Assembly: GCA_002698425.1 (NCBI GenBank)
Contig: NZXU01000050.1
Coordinates: 1 to 64,000 of the forward strand
Length of the DNA: 64,000 nt
Reading direction: 5' to 3'
Source of the DNA: Ahrensia sp.
Lineage (GTDB): Bacteria > Pseudomonadota > Alphaproteobacteria > Rhizobiales > Rhizobiaceae
Shown here: positions 37,606 to 44,860 of the stretch, piece after piece
Layout of the letters: every line of letters begins with the position of its first letter
Position numbering within the stretch: position 1 is the first letter of the stretch
Made by a program: the position numbers and the translations under genes
Notes under the pieces: generated by a model
What the model saw: only the letters and a program-made list of their open reading frames with translations
Told to the model about the DNA's origin: nothing
Database searches by the model: none

Positions 37606-38025
37606 GTGGCAAAACCGGAATTAGGAACGAAACGCATCTGCCCTGAAACGGGCAGAAAATTCTACGATCTGAACAAGGATCCGATCGTCTCGCCCTATAC
37701 GGGCAAGACGTATCCGCTGTCCTATTTCGAGGACACGAAATCCGAGACGATCGAGGAAAAGGCCGAAGAGGCGGAAGAAAACACGGCGGAACTCGACGAC
37801 GAGGAAGACACGGCCGACGCCGAGGTCGTTTCGCTGGAGGATGCCGAGGAAGAAGAGGAAACCGGCAAGGACGACAACCTGCCTGACCTCGGCGACAATA
37901 CCGACGACGAAATCGACATCGACGACGAGGACGATGACGACACTTTCCTCGCCGACGACGAGGACGATGACGATGACGACGTCGCCGGCATCATCGATGT
38001 CAGCGGCGACGACGACGAAAGCTGA
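37606..38025 (+). CDS. TIGR02300 family protein with acidic C-terminal tail
   Basis: A 139-residue protein. The N-terminal 45 residues 'AKPELGTKRICPETGRKFYDLN' and 'PIVSPYTGKTYPLSYFE' match TIGR02300, a family found in Hyphomicrobiales, with a CPxTG-type knuckle (single Cys here). The rest is almost wholly Asp/Glu with runs of up to six Asp. Function is unknown; the tail resembles nucleic-acid-mimic or chaperone-type acidic tails. GAGGA lies 7 nt before the GTG at 37606, and family members begin MAKPELGTKR, so this start was preferred to ATG 37582. Confidence 0.85.
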   Translation: MAKPELGTKRICPETGRKFYDLNKDPIVSPYTGKTYPLSYFEDTKSETIEEKAEEAEENTAELDDEEDTADAEVVSLEDAEEEEETGKDDNLPDLGDNTDDEIDIDDEDDDDTFLADDEDDDDDDVAGIIDVSGDDDES

Positions 38026-38116
38026 TAAAAAGCGCGTCGCGGGGACTTGATCTTGCCGCGGCGCGAATGTATCTGACCGCGACCCGCAGGCACCCCAAGC
38101 CTGCCGCGACATAGAC

Positions 38117-38192
38117 GGGGCCATAGCTCAGCTGGGAGAGCGCCTGCATGGCATGCAGGAGGTCAGCGGTTCGATCCCGCTTGGCTCCACCA
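38117..38192 (+). tRNA. tRNA-Ala (anticodon GGC)
   Basis: A 76-nt cloverleaf with encoded CCA. The acceptor stem GGGGCCA/TGGCTCC has the G3-U70 wobble pair that identifies alanine tRNAs. The anticodon stem is CCTGC/GCAGG with loop ATGGCAT, giving anticodon GGC, which reads GCC and GCU. The T-arm contains GGTTCGATCCC. It lies 91 nt after the TIGR02300 gene. No second copy of its 3' end was noticed, so there is no sign of an integrated element. Confidence 0.97.
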
Positions 38193-38272
38193 TTTCCCCG
38201 GAAGTAAAATGAATTGATTTTCCGGCCGGAAACGAACCGGTCCGGATTGCCGCGGACCGTGCGGCAGGCGCA

Positions 38273-38620
38273 TCACGGTGCGGAAAAGCCCACGCCTTTC
38301 GCCTGAAATCCACCCTTGCAGCTATCCGCCAGCGAACCGCGCACCGATCCGACGGTAACGCTGTGCAGCATGAGATAGCCATTCTGGAAGGCGCGCATCT
38401 TCAACAACAGCAGCGCATTGTCGCGACCGGGCGTCATCGATCCGTCGCCCCGGCACAGCGTCGCCGACAGGTTCGAGAAGCGGCCGATCTTCTCGGGAAC
38501 GGCCTCGACGATTTGTACCCGCTGGGCGTCGCTGCGCGACGGCATCTTTCCGCCGCTGTCCGATCCGGTCGAACTGCAACCGGCGAGGAATAAAACCAAA
38601 AGTGCAATGGCGTAACGCAT
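38273..38620 (-). CDS. small hypothetical lipoprotein
   Basis: A 115-residue protein with a lipoprotein signal: MRYAIALLVLFLAGC, lipobox LAGC at residues 12-15, then a Ser/Gly-rich linker (SSTGSDSGG). The remaining part has two further cysteines and a segment 'NALLLLKMRAFQNGYLMLHSV' that vaguely recalls RcsF-type or DUF4156 proteins; this is not firm. It should sit in the outer or inner membrane facing the periplasm. The ATG at 38620 gives a correct signal; the longer open frame to 38737 would bury it. It is a single gene divergent from the next hypothetical protein. Confidence 0.7.
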   Translation of the reverse strand: MRYAIALLVLFLAGCSSTGSDSGGKMPSRSDAQRVQIVEAVPEKIGRFSNLSATLCRGDGSMTPGRDNALLLLKMRAFQNGYLMLHSVTVGSVRGSLADSCKGGFQAKGVGFSAP

Positions 38621-38799
38621 GATCGTTCCGTTCGGCGGGAATCGCTGTGACGAAGGCGGTTTACCGCGCCTTGTCCCGTTGCGGCAAGCATCCCCGAAAC
38701 CGTCCCGGCTCGCCCCGCGCCTCGCGACAAGCACCATTTCTGGGCGCGCGCGTCGGCACGGATTGACCGGCTATCAAAGATGGGACTTCAATTAACAGC

Positions 38800-38829
38800 C
38801 TCTTTACTGTAACATTTGGCCAGTAAGAG
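38800..38829. repeat. inverted repeat upstream of a hypothetical gene
   Basis: CTCTTTACTG (38800-38809) and CAGTAAGAG (38821-38829) are inverted copies with one unpaired base, separated by 11 nt. They lie 25 nt before the ATG at 38854 in an AT-richer stretch, so they could be an operator or a leader hairpin. Confidence 0.4.
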
Positions 38830-38853
38830 TTTGGCAGCGTACGGATGTAACCG

Positions 38854-39375
38854 ATGCAAAGTGATGTAAAAGTACCACTGCACCCGGTCCGGGCCGAGCA
38901 ACTCATGATGCTCGCCGAGAAATGGCGGTGCAGCTCCACGGAAGCGATCGAGCGCCTGATCCGCGAAAGGATCACCTCCGGAGACCTGCCGGACAGCACG
39001 CCCGGTCTCGAAGTGGCCGCCTTCGGGAACCTCGTCGCCTTCAAGATCGATTTCGACCGGACGCCGCCGATGTCCTGGGACCAGGCGATGAAGATCGGCC
39101 AGGCCCTCGACCGTCTCGCGTCCGGCGGTATGAACGGCTTCAAATGCGCCTATAGCGAGGACACCGGCATCGTGTTCACCCGCAAGGCCGACGGTTTCTC
39201 CGTGACCTTCTCTTCGCCCGGTGACGAGAAGACGAAGGATGTCACCGCGACGATCATCGAAGATCTGGCGCGGCAGTTCCGAACGGCGGCGCTGGCGGCC
39301 AAGGCCAACAAGAACGGCAACACGTCCGAACCGGCCTTTGCGAAGACGGACCGGATGGCGGCGCTGCACGCCTGA
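38854..39375 (+). CDS. hypothetical protein with possible ribbon-helix-helix N-terminus
   Basis: A 173-residue cytosolic protein with no signal peptide. The first 45 residues (VKVPLHPVRAEQLMMLAEKWRCSSTEAIERLIRERI) have a strand-helix-helix pattern like ribbon-helix-helix DNA-binding or antitoxin domains. The C-terminal part alternates strands and helices (FGNLVAFKIDFDR, SGGMNGFKCAYSEDTGIVFTRK) and is not recognised. If RHH binding is real, the inverted repeat 25 nt upstream could be its own operator. No toxin partner is visible; the next gene is convergent. It converges on the following hypothetical gene with 9 nt between stops. Confidence 0.6.
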   Translation: MQSDVKVPLHPVRAEQLMMLAEKWRCSSTEAIERLIRERITSGDLPDSTPGLEVAAFGNLVAFKIDFDRTPPMSWDQAMKIGQALDRLASGGMNGFKCAYSEDTGIVFTRKADGFSVTFSSPGDEKTKDVTATIIEDLARQFRTAALAAKANKNGNTSEPAFAKTDRMAALHA

Positions 39376-39384
39376 GCGCCGGGA

Positions 39385-39630
39385 CTATTTGTCTTCTTCC
39401 TGCGCCCGGATGCGGGCATGGAAGACCTCCGACAGGGTGAGCAACGCCCTGTCGACTTCCGACGGTTCCCAACCGGCGTGGACCGCCCATTCCTTCACCG
39501 TTTCCATGTCTTCGGCAAGCGCGCTCGAACGGCCGGAACCGTCATGCGCCATTTCAAGCTGGCCGACGATCTCCTGCTCGCTCATGCCGGATCGCAGAAG
39601 ATTGCGGATGAGATCGTCGAAAGACGCCAT
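39385..39630 (-). CDS. hypothetical small helical protein
   Basis: An 81-residue protein if started at ATG 39630 (MASFDDLIRNLLRSGMSEQEIVGQLEMAHDG); a start at ATG 39699 would give 104 residues. The sequence is rich in charged helices, with 'EDMETVKEWAVHAGWEPSEVDRALLTLSEVFHARIRAQ'. No family is recognised. The composition looks like a real protein rather than a shadow: balanced charged residues and no Arg/Pro excess. The much longer open frame on this strand up to 40644 is antisense to the glpR-like gene and was discarded. Confidence 0.5.
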   Translation of the reverse strand: MASFDDLIRNLLRSGMSEQEIVGQLEMAHDGSGRSSALAEDMETVKEWAVHAGWEPSEVDRALLTLSEVFHARIRAQEEDK

Positions 39631-39978
39631 GATCGCCGCTTCGCAGTCGCGATCCCGTCCCCGATAGGGCGCCACTTGTCTCGGTGGTGAAATGCTCATT
39701 CTATCCGGCCGCGCACCACTTTGCCCGGCTCGCGCGGCCTGTCCGGCGAGCGGTTGGGCGCTTCGATGCTTACAAGATTTTGGCATCGGGTAAAGTCCGG
39801 CGGATCGTCGCCGGCCCATTTCCGCCGCTCTATCCACGGCAAGCTGCCGCCGAGATAGGGGTGATCGTGTCAGGGCCGCCGCACCGTCGCCGAAAATTCG
39901 AAAATATTCGAAAGTCAATGGTGACAAACCGATGATTATCGAAGATAACCGCGGATAGCGAACGATGGGAGCAAATCG
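39631..39978. promoter_or_regulatory. intergenic region holding candidate GlpR operators
   Basis: About 350 nt without a credible gene. ATTCGAA occurs twice with a 10-bp period (39896-39902 and 39906-39912); AATATTCGAA fits the Escherichia coli GlpR half-site WATKYTCGWW at nine of ten positions. A perfect palindrome TTATC-GAA-GATAA lies at 39936-39948, 30 nt before the regulator start. These are good candidates for autoregulation of the glpR-glpD pair. Confidence 0.5.
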
Positions 39979-40755
39979 GTGAACCCGCTGCCGCCTCGAC
40001 AGATGGACATCATGGAAATCGCCCGCCGCGAAGGCCGGGTCGGGGTCGATACGCTGGCCTCGCGTTTTTCGGTAACGCCGCAGACGATCCGCAAGGATCT
40101 GAACGATCTGTGCGACCTCGAAAAACTGTACCGCGTGCATGGCGGCGCGGTATTCCCGTCCAACACGGTCAATCTCGCCTATCGCGCCCGGCGCGAAATC
40201 GCGGCTGGCGGCAAGGCGAGCATCGCCGACCGCGCCGCATCGCTGATCCCGGACGGCGCTTCGCTGATCCTCAATATCGGCACGACCGTCGAGCAGGTCG
40301 CGCATGCGCTCGCCCGCCATAACGACCTGATGGTCATCACCAACAATCTGAATGTCGCGACAACCCTCTACGACGCGCCCGGCATCGAGGTCGTGATATC
40401 CGGCGGCATGGTGCGCAAGGCCGATGGCGGCGTCGTCGGGGAAGCAGCCGTCGACCTGATCCGCCAGTTCAAGGTGGACTATGCGGTGGTGGGCGCTTCG
40501 GCGATCGACGCGGAGGGGGCGCTGCTCGATTTCGACTATCGGGAAGTGCGCGTCGCCCGGGCGATCCTCGAGCAGGCGCGATCGAAGATCCTGGTCGCCG
40601 ACACAACCAAATTCGAGCGGCGCGCGCCGGTGCAGATCGGTCATCTCTCCGATATCGACATTTTCGTCACGGATGCGCGGCCGCCGGAAGACATCGTCGA
40701 CATCTGCGCGGAGGCGGGCGTCGACCTGATCGTGACGGACGAGGAAAATGGCTGA
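39979..40755 (+). CDS. glpR: DeoR-family regulator, GlpR-like
   Basis: A 258-residue repressor. The DeoR helix-turn-helix is 'VGVDTLASRFSVTPQTIRKDLNDLCDLEKLYRVHGGAV' at residues 20-58. The C-terminal sugar-phosphate sensor domain carries 'LILNIGTTVEQVAHAL', 'VITNNLNVATTL', 'VISGGMVRKADGGVVGEAAVD' and 'GASAIDAEGALLDFDYREV'. Its direct coupling to glpD (8-nt overlap) points to GlpR with glycerol-3-phosphate as inducer. The start is GTG 39979 with GGGAGC upstream. Confidence 0.88.
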   Translation: MNPLPPRQMDIMEIARREGRVGVDTLASRFSVTPQTIRKDLNDLCDLEKLYRVHGGAVFPSNTVNLAYRARREIAAGGKASIADRAASLIPDGASLILNIGTTVEQVAHALARHNDLMVITNNLNVATTLYDAPGIEVVISGGMVRKADGGVVGEAAVDLIRQFKVDYAVVGASAIDAEGALLDFDYREVRVARAILEQARSKILVADTTKFERRAPVQIGHLSDIDIFVTDARPPEDIVDICAEAGVDLIVTDEENG

Positions 40756-42253
40756 GACACCGCATTACGACATCCTGGTCATCGGCGGCGGCATCAACGG
40801 CGCGGGGATCGCGCGCGATGCGGCGGGCCGCGGCTTTTCCGTCTGCCTCGCCGAAGCCGGCGATTTCGGCGGCGGGACATCCTCGGCCTCGACCAAGCTG
40901 ATCCATGGCGGGCTGCGCTACCTGGAGTTCTACGAGTTCCGACTGGTGCGCGAAGCGCTGATGGAACGCGAGGTCCTGTGGGGGATGGCGCCGCATATCA
41001 TCCGGCCGCTGCGCTTCGTGCTGCCCTATCATTCCGGCCTGCGCCCGGCCTGGCTGCTGAGGATCGGCCTGTTCCTCTATGACAATCTGGGTGGGCGGAA
41101 GCTCCTGCCGGGCACGAAGACGCTCGACCTGACGAAGGACGATGCCGGGAAGCCGCTGAAACCCGGCTACCGAAAAGGCTTCGAATATTCCGATTGCTGG
41201 GTCGAGGATGCGCGGCTCGTGGTCCTCAATCTGCGCGATGCGCAGGCGAAAGGCGCGACCGTTCTTCCCCGGACCTCGGCGACAAGCGCCCGGCTGGTCG
41301 GCGACATATGGCAGGTTTCGCTGCACGATCGCGATGCGGACACGCAGTCGGAAATCACCGCCTCGCTGGTCGTCAACGCCGCCGGCCCCTGGGTCGACAA
41401 CGTGCTGAAATCCGTCTTCGGCCAGAACGACGCGCAGAATGTGCGTTTGGTGCGCGGCAGTCACATCGTCATCGACAGGAAATTCGACCACTACCGGCCC
41501 TATATCTTCCAGAACGCCGACGGGCGCATCCTGTTCGCGATCCCCTACGAAACGGACTACACGCTGATCGGGACCACCGACGCGGAGCAGGAGACACTCG
41601 AAGAACGGCCGGCGATCACGCCGCAGGAAACCGAGTATCTGTGCAGAATGGCGAGCGAGTATTTCGCGGAGCCGGTGACGACCGACGATGTCGTATGGAC
41701 CTATTCGGGGGTGCGGCCCCTCTATGACGATGGCGCCTCGAAGGCGCAGGAGGCGACACGCGACTACGTGATCCGCCCCGACACGGCGCTCGGCAACGGC
41801 CGGCTGATCAACATCTTCGGCGGCAAGATCACCACCTATCGCAGGCTCGCGGAATCGATGCTCGATGAAATCGAGGCCGTGCTCGGCAAGCGCGGCGCAG
41901 CCTGGACGAAAGGCGCGACCCTGCCCGGCGGCGACTTCCCGACGACCGGCTTCGACGATCTGGTCAGGGCGATACGGACGGACTATCCGTTGCTCGATGC
42001 CACGCTCGTGCGCCGTCTCGCACGGCTTTACGGCACCGACGCGCGGACCATCCTCGACGGCGCGAAAGCGAGCGAGGATCTCGGCCACGATTTCGGCCAC
42101 GGCCTGACGGAAGCGGAAGTGCGCTATTTGATGAAGGCCGAGTGGGCGCGGTCGGCGGACGATATCCTGTTCCGGCGCACGAAGCTCGGCATCCGCATGA
42201 GCGAAGCGGAGAGACAGGCGCTGGCCGACTGGATGGCGGAACAGGCCGCCTAA
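40748..42253 (+). CDS. glpD: glycerol-3-phosphate dehydrogenase (FAD-dependent)
   Basis: A 501-residue respiratory enzyme at the inner membrane, oxidising sn-glycerol-3-phosphate to dihydroxyacetone phosphate and passing electrons to ubiquinone. The N-terminal FAD motif is 'YDILVIGGGINGAGIARDAAGRGF', followed by the GlpD signature 'GGGTSSASTKLIHGGLRYLE'. 'RGSHIVIDRKFDHYRPYIF' and 'IPYETDYTLIGTTDAEQE' are family segments. It overlaps the glpR-like stop by 8 nt. Its stop codon shares CTAA with the convergent SDR gene. No glpK or glycerol transporter is in the window. Confidence 0.96.
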   Translation: MAETPHYDILVIGGGINGAGIARDAAGRGFSVCLAEAGDFGGGTSSASTKLIHGGLRYLEFYEFRLVREALMEREVLWGMAPHIIRPLRFVLPYHSGLRPAWLLRIGLFLYDNLGGRKLLPGTKTLDLTKDDAGKPLKPGYRKGFEYSDCWVEDARLVVLNLRDAQAKGATVLPRTSATSARLVGDIWQVSLHDRDADTQSEITASLVVNAAGPWVDNVLKSVFGQNDAQNVRLVRGSHIVIDRKFDHYRPYIFQNADGRILFAIPYETDYTLIGTTDAEQETLEERPAITPQETEYLCRMASEYFAEPVTTDDVVWTYSGVRPLYDDGASKAQEATRDYVIRPDTALGNGRLINIFGGKITTYRRLAESMLDEIEAVLGKRGAAWTKGATLPGGDFPTTGFDDLVRAIRTDYPLLDATLVRRLARLYGTDARTILDGAKASEDLGHDFGHGLTEAEVRYLMKAEWARSADDILFRRTKLGIRMSEAERQALADWMAEQAA

Positions 42254-43026
42254 TCCCGCCCCTCTGAGATATTGCGCTCCATGAGCCGGACATAGAGCCC
42301 GGGCGCCAAACGGTTGATCCACCAGGCAAGACGGGCGACGCGGCCGACCGGGATCATGGCGCGGCCTTTGCGAACCCCGTCGAGGATGATGCGCGCGGCC
42401 TCGTCAGCGTCCATGTAGTCGATGCCGTCGACGGCCGAACCCGGTCGCGCGATGCCGCCCGGCCGGCTGTCAGGATTGCCGAGATTGGTCGCCACAAATG
42501 ACGGCGCGGCGATATGCACCACCACGCCATGCGGCCGCTCCTCGCTGGCAAGCGTGCGGAAGAAGCCTTCCAGCGCGTGTTTCGAGGCCGAATAGGCCGA
42601 TCGGCGGTGCAGCGGCGCGAAGCCGGCCACCGATGAGACGGCAAGATGCGCGCCGCGGCTGGCGCGCACTGCGTCAAGCAATCCCGCCGCAACATGGACC
42701 GCGCCGAAATAGTTGACCTCGAAGACCTTGCGATGGGTCTCCGTCTCCATCTCGGCAAAGAGGCCGATCTGGGTAATCCCGGCATTGTAGATGACGAGGT
42801 CGACCGAGGAGCGCGCCGCGGCGATCTCCGCGCAGGCCCTGCGCACCGCTTGCTCGTCGGTCAGGTCGCAAGGATAGGGTGTCACTTCGACGCCGAGAGC
42901 CCCGGCCGAATCCAGTTCCTTGCCGGGCAGGTCGAGAAGAGCGACATGCCAGCCGTCGCCGAGCAGGCGCTTCGCCAGGGCCCTGCCGAGACCGCCGGCA
43001 CCGCCGGTGATGACAGCGGTCTTCAC
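42250..43026 (-). CDS. short-chain dehydrogenase/reductase
   Basis: A 258-residue classical SDR. The cofactor motif is 'VITGGAGGLGRALA' (residues 5-18), followed by 'CDLTDEQAV', 'IYNAGITQIG' and the catalytic Ser131/132-Tyr145-Lys149 set in 'VSSVAGFAPLHRRSAYSASK'. The start is GTG 43026, overlapping the epimerase stop as GTGA. It is the last gene of the FMO-BASS-epimerase-SDR operon; in that setting it probably oxidises or reduces a hydroxyl or keto group of a lipophilic substrate, by inference. The C-terminal 30 residues (LAWWINRLAPGLYVRLMERN) are hydrophobic and amphipathic, suggesting membrane contact. Confidence 0.88.
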   Translation of the reverse strand: MKTAVITGGAGGLGRALAKRLLGDGWHVALLDLPGKELDSAGALGVEVTPYPCDLTDEQAVRRACAEIAAARSSVDLVIYNAGITQIGLFAEMETETHRKVFEVNYFGAVHVAAGLLDAVRASRGAHLAVSSVAGFAPLHRRSAYSASKHALEGFFRTLASEERPHGVVVHIAAPSFVATNLGNPDSRPGGIARPGSAVDGIDYMDADEAARIILDGVRKGRAMIPVGRVARLAWWINRLAPGLYVRLMERNISEGRD

Positions 43027-43958
43027 AGGCCCGCGCCCCTGCGCCATAGGTCGAAAACTTCGGCGCTGGTCAGTTCCGGCACGTAGCCGAATTCCGCCTT
43101 CAACTTCGTGTTGTCGAGCACCGGACGGAACTGCAGGAAGCGGACCTGTTCCGGCCCGTAGCGCGAGAGACCCAACGGCTTGGCAACGCCGAGCGCCAGC
43201 TTGAGAAGAGCGGGCGACAGCCATCGCACGGTCTTTCCGAGCGCTGCGGCCAGATCCTTCGTGCCGAGCGCGCCGTCTCCGGCGACATTGTAGCAGTCGG
43301 GCGGGCCGTCGGTCGCGGCCCGCATCAGGATGCGGGCGAGATCTTTCGTCCAGATGAAGACGAAGCGGCTGTCGGAGCCGCGAATGCCGAGCAGCGGGTC
43401 GCGGCGGAACAAAGCGGTGATCTGGTTTTCGATGCCCTCGCCCAGCACCGTGCCGACGCGCAGCACCACCTGTTCGAGTTTCGGATGAGCGTTCCGCGCC
43501 TCTGCCAGCATCTCCTCGACCAGGCGCTTGTGATGGGCGTAGGCGAATTCCTCGTTGCCGCGCAGCGCATCCGTCTCACGCAGCGGCACGGGATTGTCGG
43601 CATGATATCCGTAAGCGGCGCCCGACGACGTGACGACGATGCGGCGCACGCCGTGGGCGATGCAGGCGTCAAGCACCTTCCGGCTGCCCTCCACGTCGAC
43701 TGAATATTCGAAGTCCCGTGTCGAGCCCTTTGGCGGCGTGACGATGGAGGCCAAGTGGACCACCACCTCCGGTTTCCAATCGCCGATCACGGCGTCCGGA
43801 TCATCGCCGCGCACATCGAGGGCGCGATACTCCACACCGGCGGGGAGACTTGCAGGAGGCCTGATATCCGTTGCGAGGATGTCATGGCCATCCGCCATTT
43901 CGGCAAGCAGGGCCTGTCCTATGCCCCCGGCGGCGCCCGTGATCAGGATGCGGGTCAT
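43023..43958 (-). CDS. NAD-dependent epimerase/dehydratase, 3-beta-HSD-like
   Basis: A 311-residue extended SDR. The Rossmann motif is 'ILITGAAGGIGQALLAE'. 'VVVHLASIVTPP' and 'VTSSGAAYGY' lead to the catalytic Tyr140-x3-Lys144 (YAHHK). The C-terminal substrate domain includes 'CYNVAGDGALGTKDLAAALG'. Such proteins act on nucleotide sugars or on sterol-like alcohols; the absence of sugar genes and the presence of an FMO and a BASS transporter favour the second, but weakly. The ATG at 43958 overlaps the transporter stop (ATGA) and the end overlaps the SDR start. Confidence 0.85.
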   Translation of the reverse strand: MTRILITGAAGGIGQALLAEMADGHDILATDIRPPASLPAGVEYRALDVRGDDPDAVIGDWKPEVVVHLASIVTPPKGSTRDFEYSVDVEGSRKVLDACIAHGVRRIVVTSSGAAYGYHADNPVPLRETDALRGNEEFAYAHHKRLVEEMLAEARNAHPKLEQVVLRVGTVLGEGIENQITALFRRDPLLGIRGSDSRFVFIWTKDLARILMRAATDGPPDCYNVAGDGALGTKDLAAALGKTVRWLSPALLKLALGVAKPLGLSRYGPEQVRFLQFRPVLDNTKLKAEFGYVPELTSAEVFDLWRRGAGL

Positions 43959-44860
43959 CGCGCCGCCTCGGTGCGCGCCATGACCCAAGCGAGCCCGATC
44001 CCCGATATGGCATGCCAGATCCCCCAGAAGGCGGCGACGACGGCCATGCCGCCTAGGCCATGGAAGAAGGCGAAGATCAGGATCAGGCCGAGGCCGGAAT
44101 TCTGGATTCCGGTTTCGATGGTGATGGCGCGGCGGTCATAGGCCGAGACCCGTGCCAGCGTCGCCGTGACGAAACCGCCGCCAAGCGCCAACGCGTTGTG
44201 GGCGACGACCAAAACGGCCACGGCGCCGATATAGGCCAGGAAGAAGCCCCAGTTGGCCGCAAGCGCCAGCACGATGAAGGCGATGAAGATCAGCATGGAC
44301 AGCATCTGCATCGGACGGCGGATCCGCGCGGCGATTTCCGGTGCGCGCATGTTCAGCAGAATGCCGAGACACAGCGGCAGAATCAGCATCAGGAAAACGG
44401 TAATCGCCACCGTGACCGGGTCGATCGCGGTCGCCTGCAGGATCTGCCGCGTTGGCGCGTAAAGACTGCCCCACAGGCCGATATTGAAGGGCGTCATGAC
44501 AACCGCCGCGACGGTGGCGACCGCGGTCATCGAAACCGACAGCGCGGTGTTGCCGCCGGCGCGATGCGTGATGAAGTTGGAAATATTGCCGCCCGGGCAG
44601 GCCGCGACGAGGATCAGGCCAAGCGCGATGGAGGGGCGCGGCTCGACGGCCAGGATGAACAGGAAGGTGGCGACCGGCAGGACGACGAATTGCGAGACAA
44701 GTCCGGTCAGCAGAGGCTTCGGCGCCTTGACCAACGCGTGGAAATCGGCGGGCCGCAGGTCCAGCGCGATCGAGAACATCACGATCGCCAGGATGGCGTT
44801 GAGAAGGTTGAGCGAGGCCGGGCTGAAATTGAGGAGAACGGTATCGATGTCGCCCTGCAT
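43955..44860 (-). CDS. bile acid:Na+ symporter (BASS) family transporter
   Basis: A 301-residue polytopic membrane protein with about nine or ten hydrophobic helices. Family features are 'LAIVMFSIALDLRPADF' at the N-terminus, 'GLILVAACPGGNISNFITHRAGGNTALSVSMTAV' (the CPGG..SN crossing region) and 'TIETGIQNSGLGLILIF' (the ExGxQNxxLG region). Both Na+-site regions are therefore intact. BASS proteins move bile acids, pantoate or other organic acids with Na+; cargo here is unknown. The start is ATG 44860, sharing one base with the monooxygenase stop (TGATG). Confidence 0.9.
   Translation of the reverse strand: MQGDIDTVLLNFSPASLNLLNAILAIVMFSIALDLRPADFHALVKAPKPLLTGLVSQFVVLPVATFLFILAVEPRPSIALGLILVAACPGGNISNFITHRAGGNTALSVSMTAVATVAAVVMTPFNIGLWGSLYAPTRQILQATAIDPVTVAITVFLMLILPLCLGILLNMRAPEIAARIRRPMQMLSMLIFIAFIVLALAANWGFFLAYIGAVAVLVVAHNALALGGGFVTATLARVSAYDRRAITIETGIQNSGLGLILIFAFFHGLGGMAVVAAFWGIWHAISGIGLAWVMARTEAAR

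Noticed and set aside
38117..38192. tRNA-Ala as an integration site for a genomic island
   Set aside because: No integrase gene and no second copy of the tRNA 3' end were seen nearby; the downstream small genes have ordinary composition.
38218..38231. Palindrome TTTCCGGCCGGAAA as a terminator for tRNA-Ala or the lipoprotein gene
   Set aside because: The hairpin would be short with a GGCC loop, and no T-run follows on either strand.
40667..42322. 551-residue open frame on the minus strand opposite glpD
   Set aside because: A shadow of glpD with no recognisable motif; glpD has strong family evidence and an operon link with glpR.
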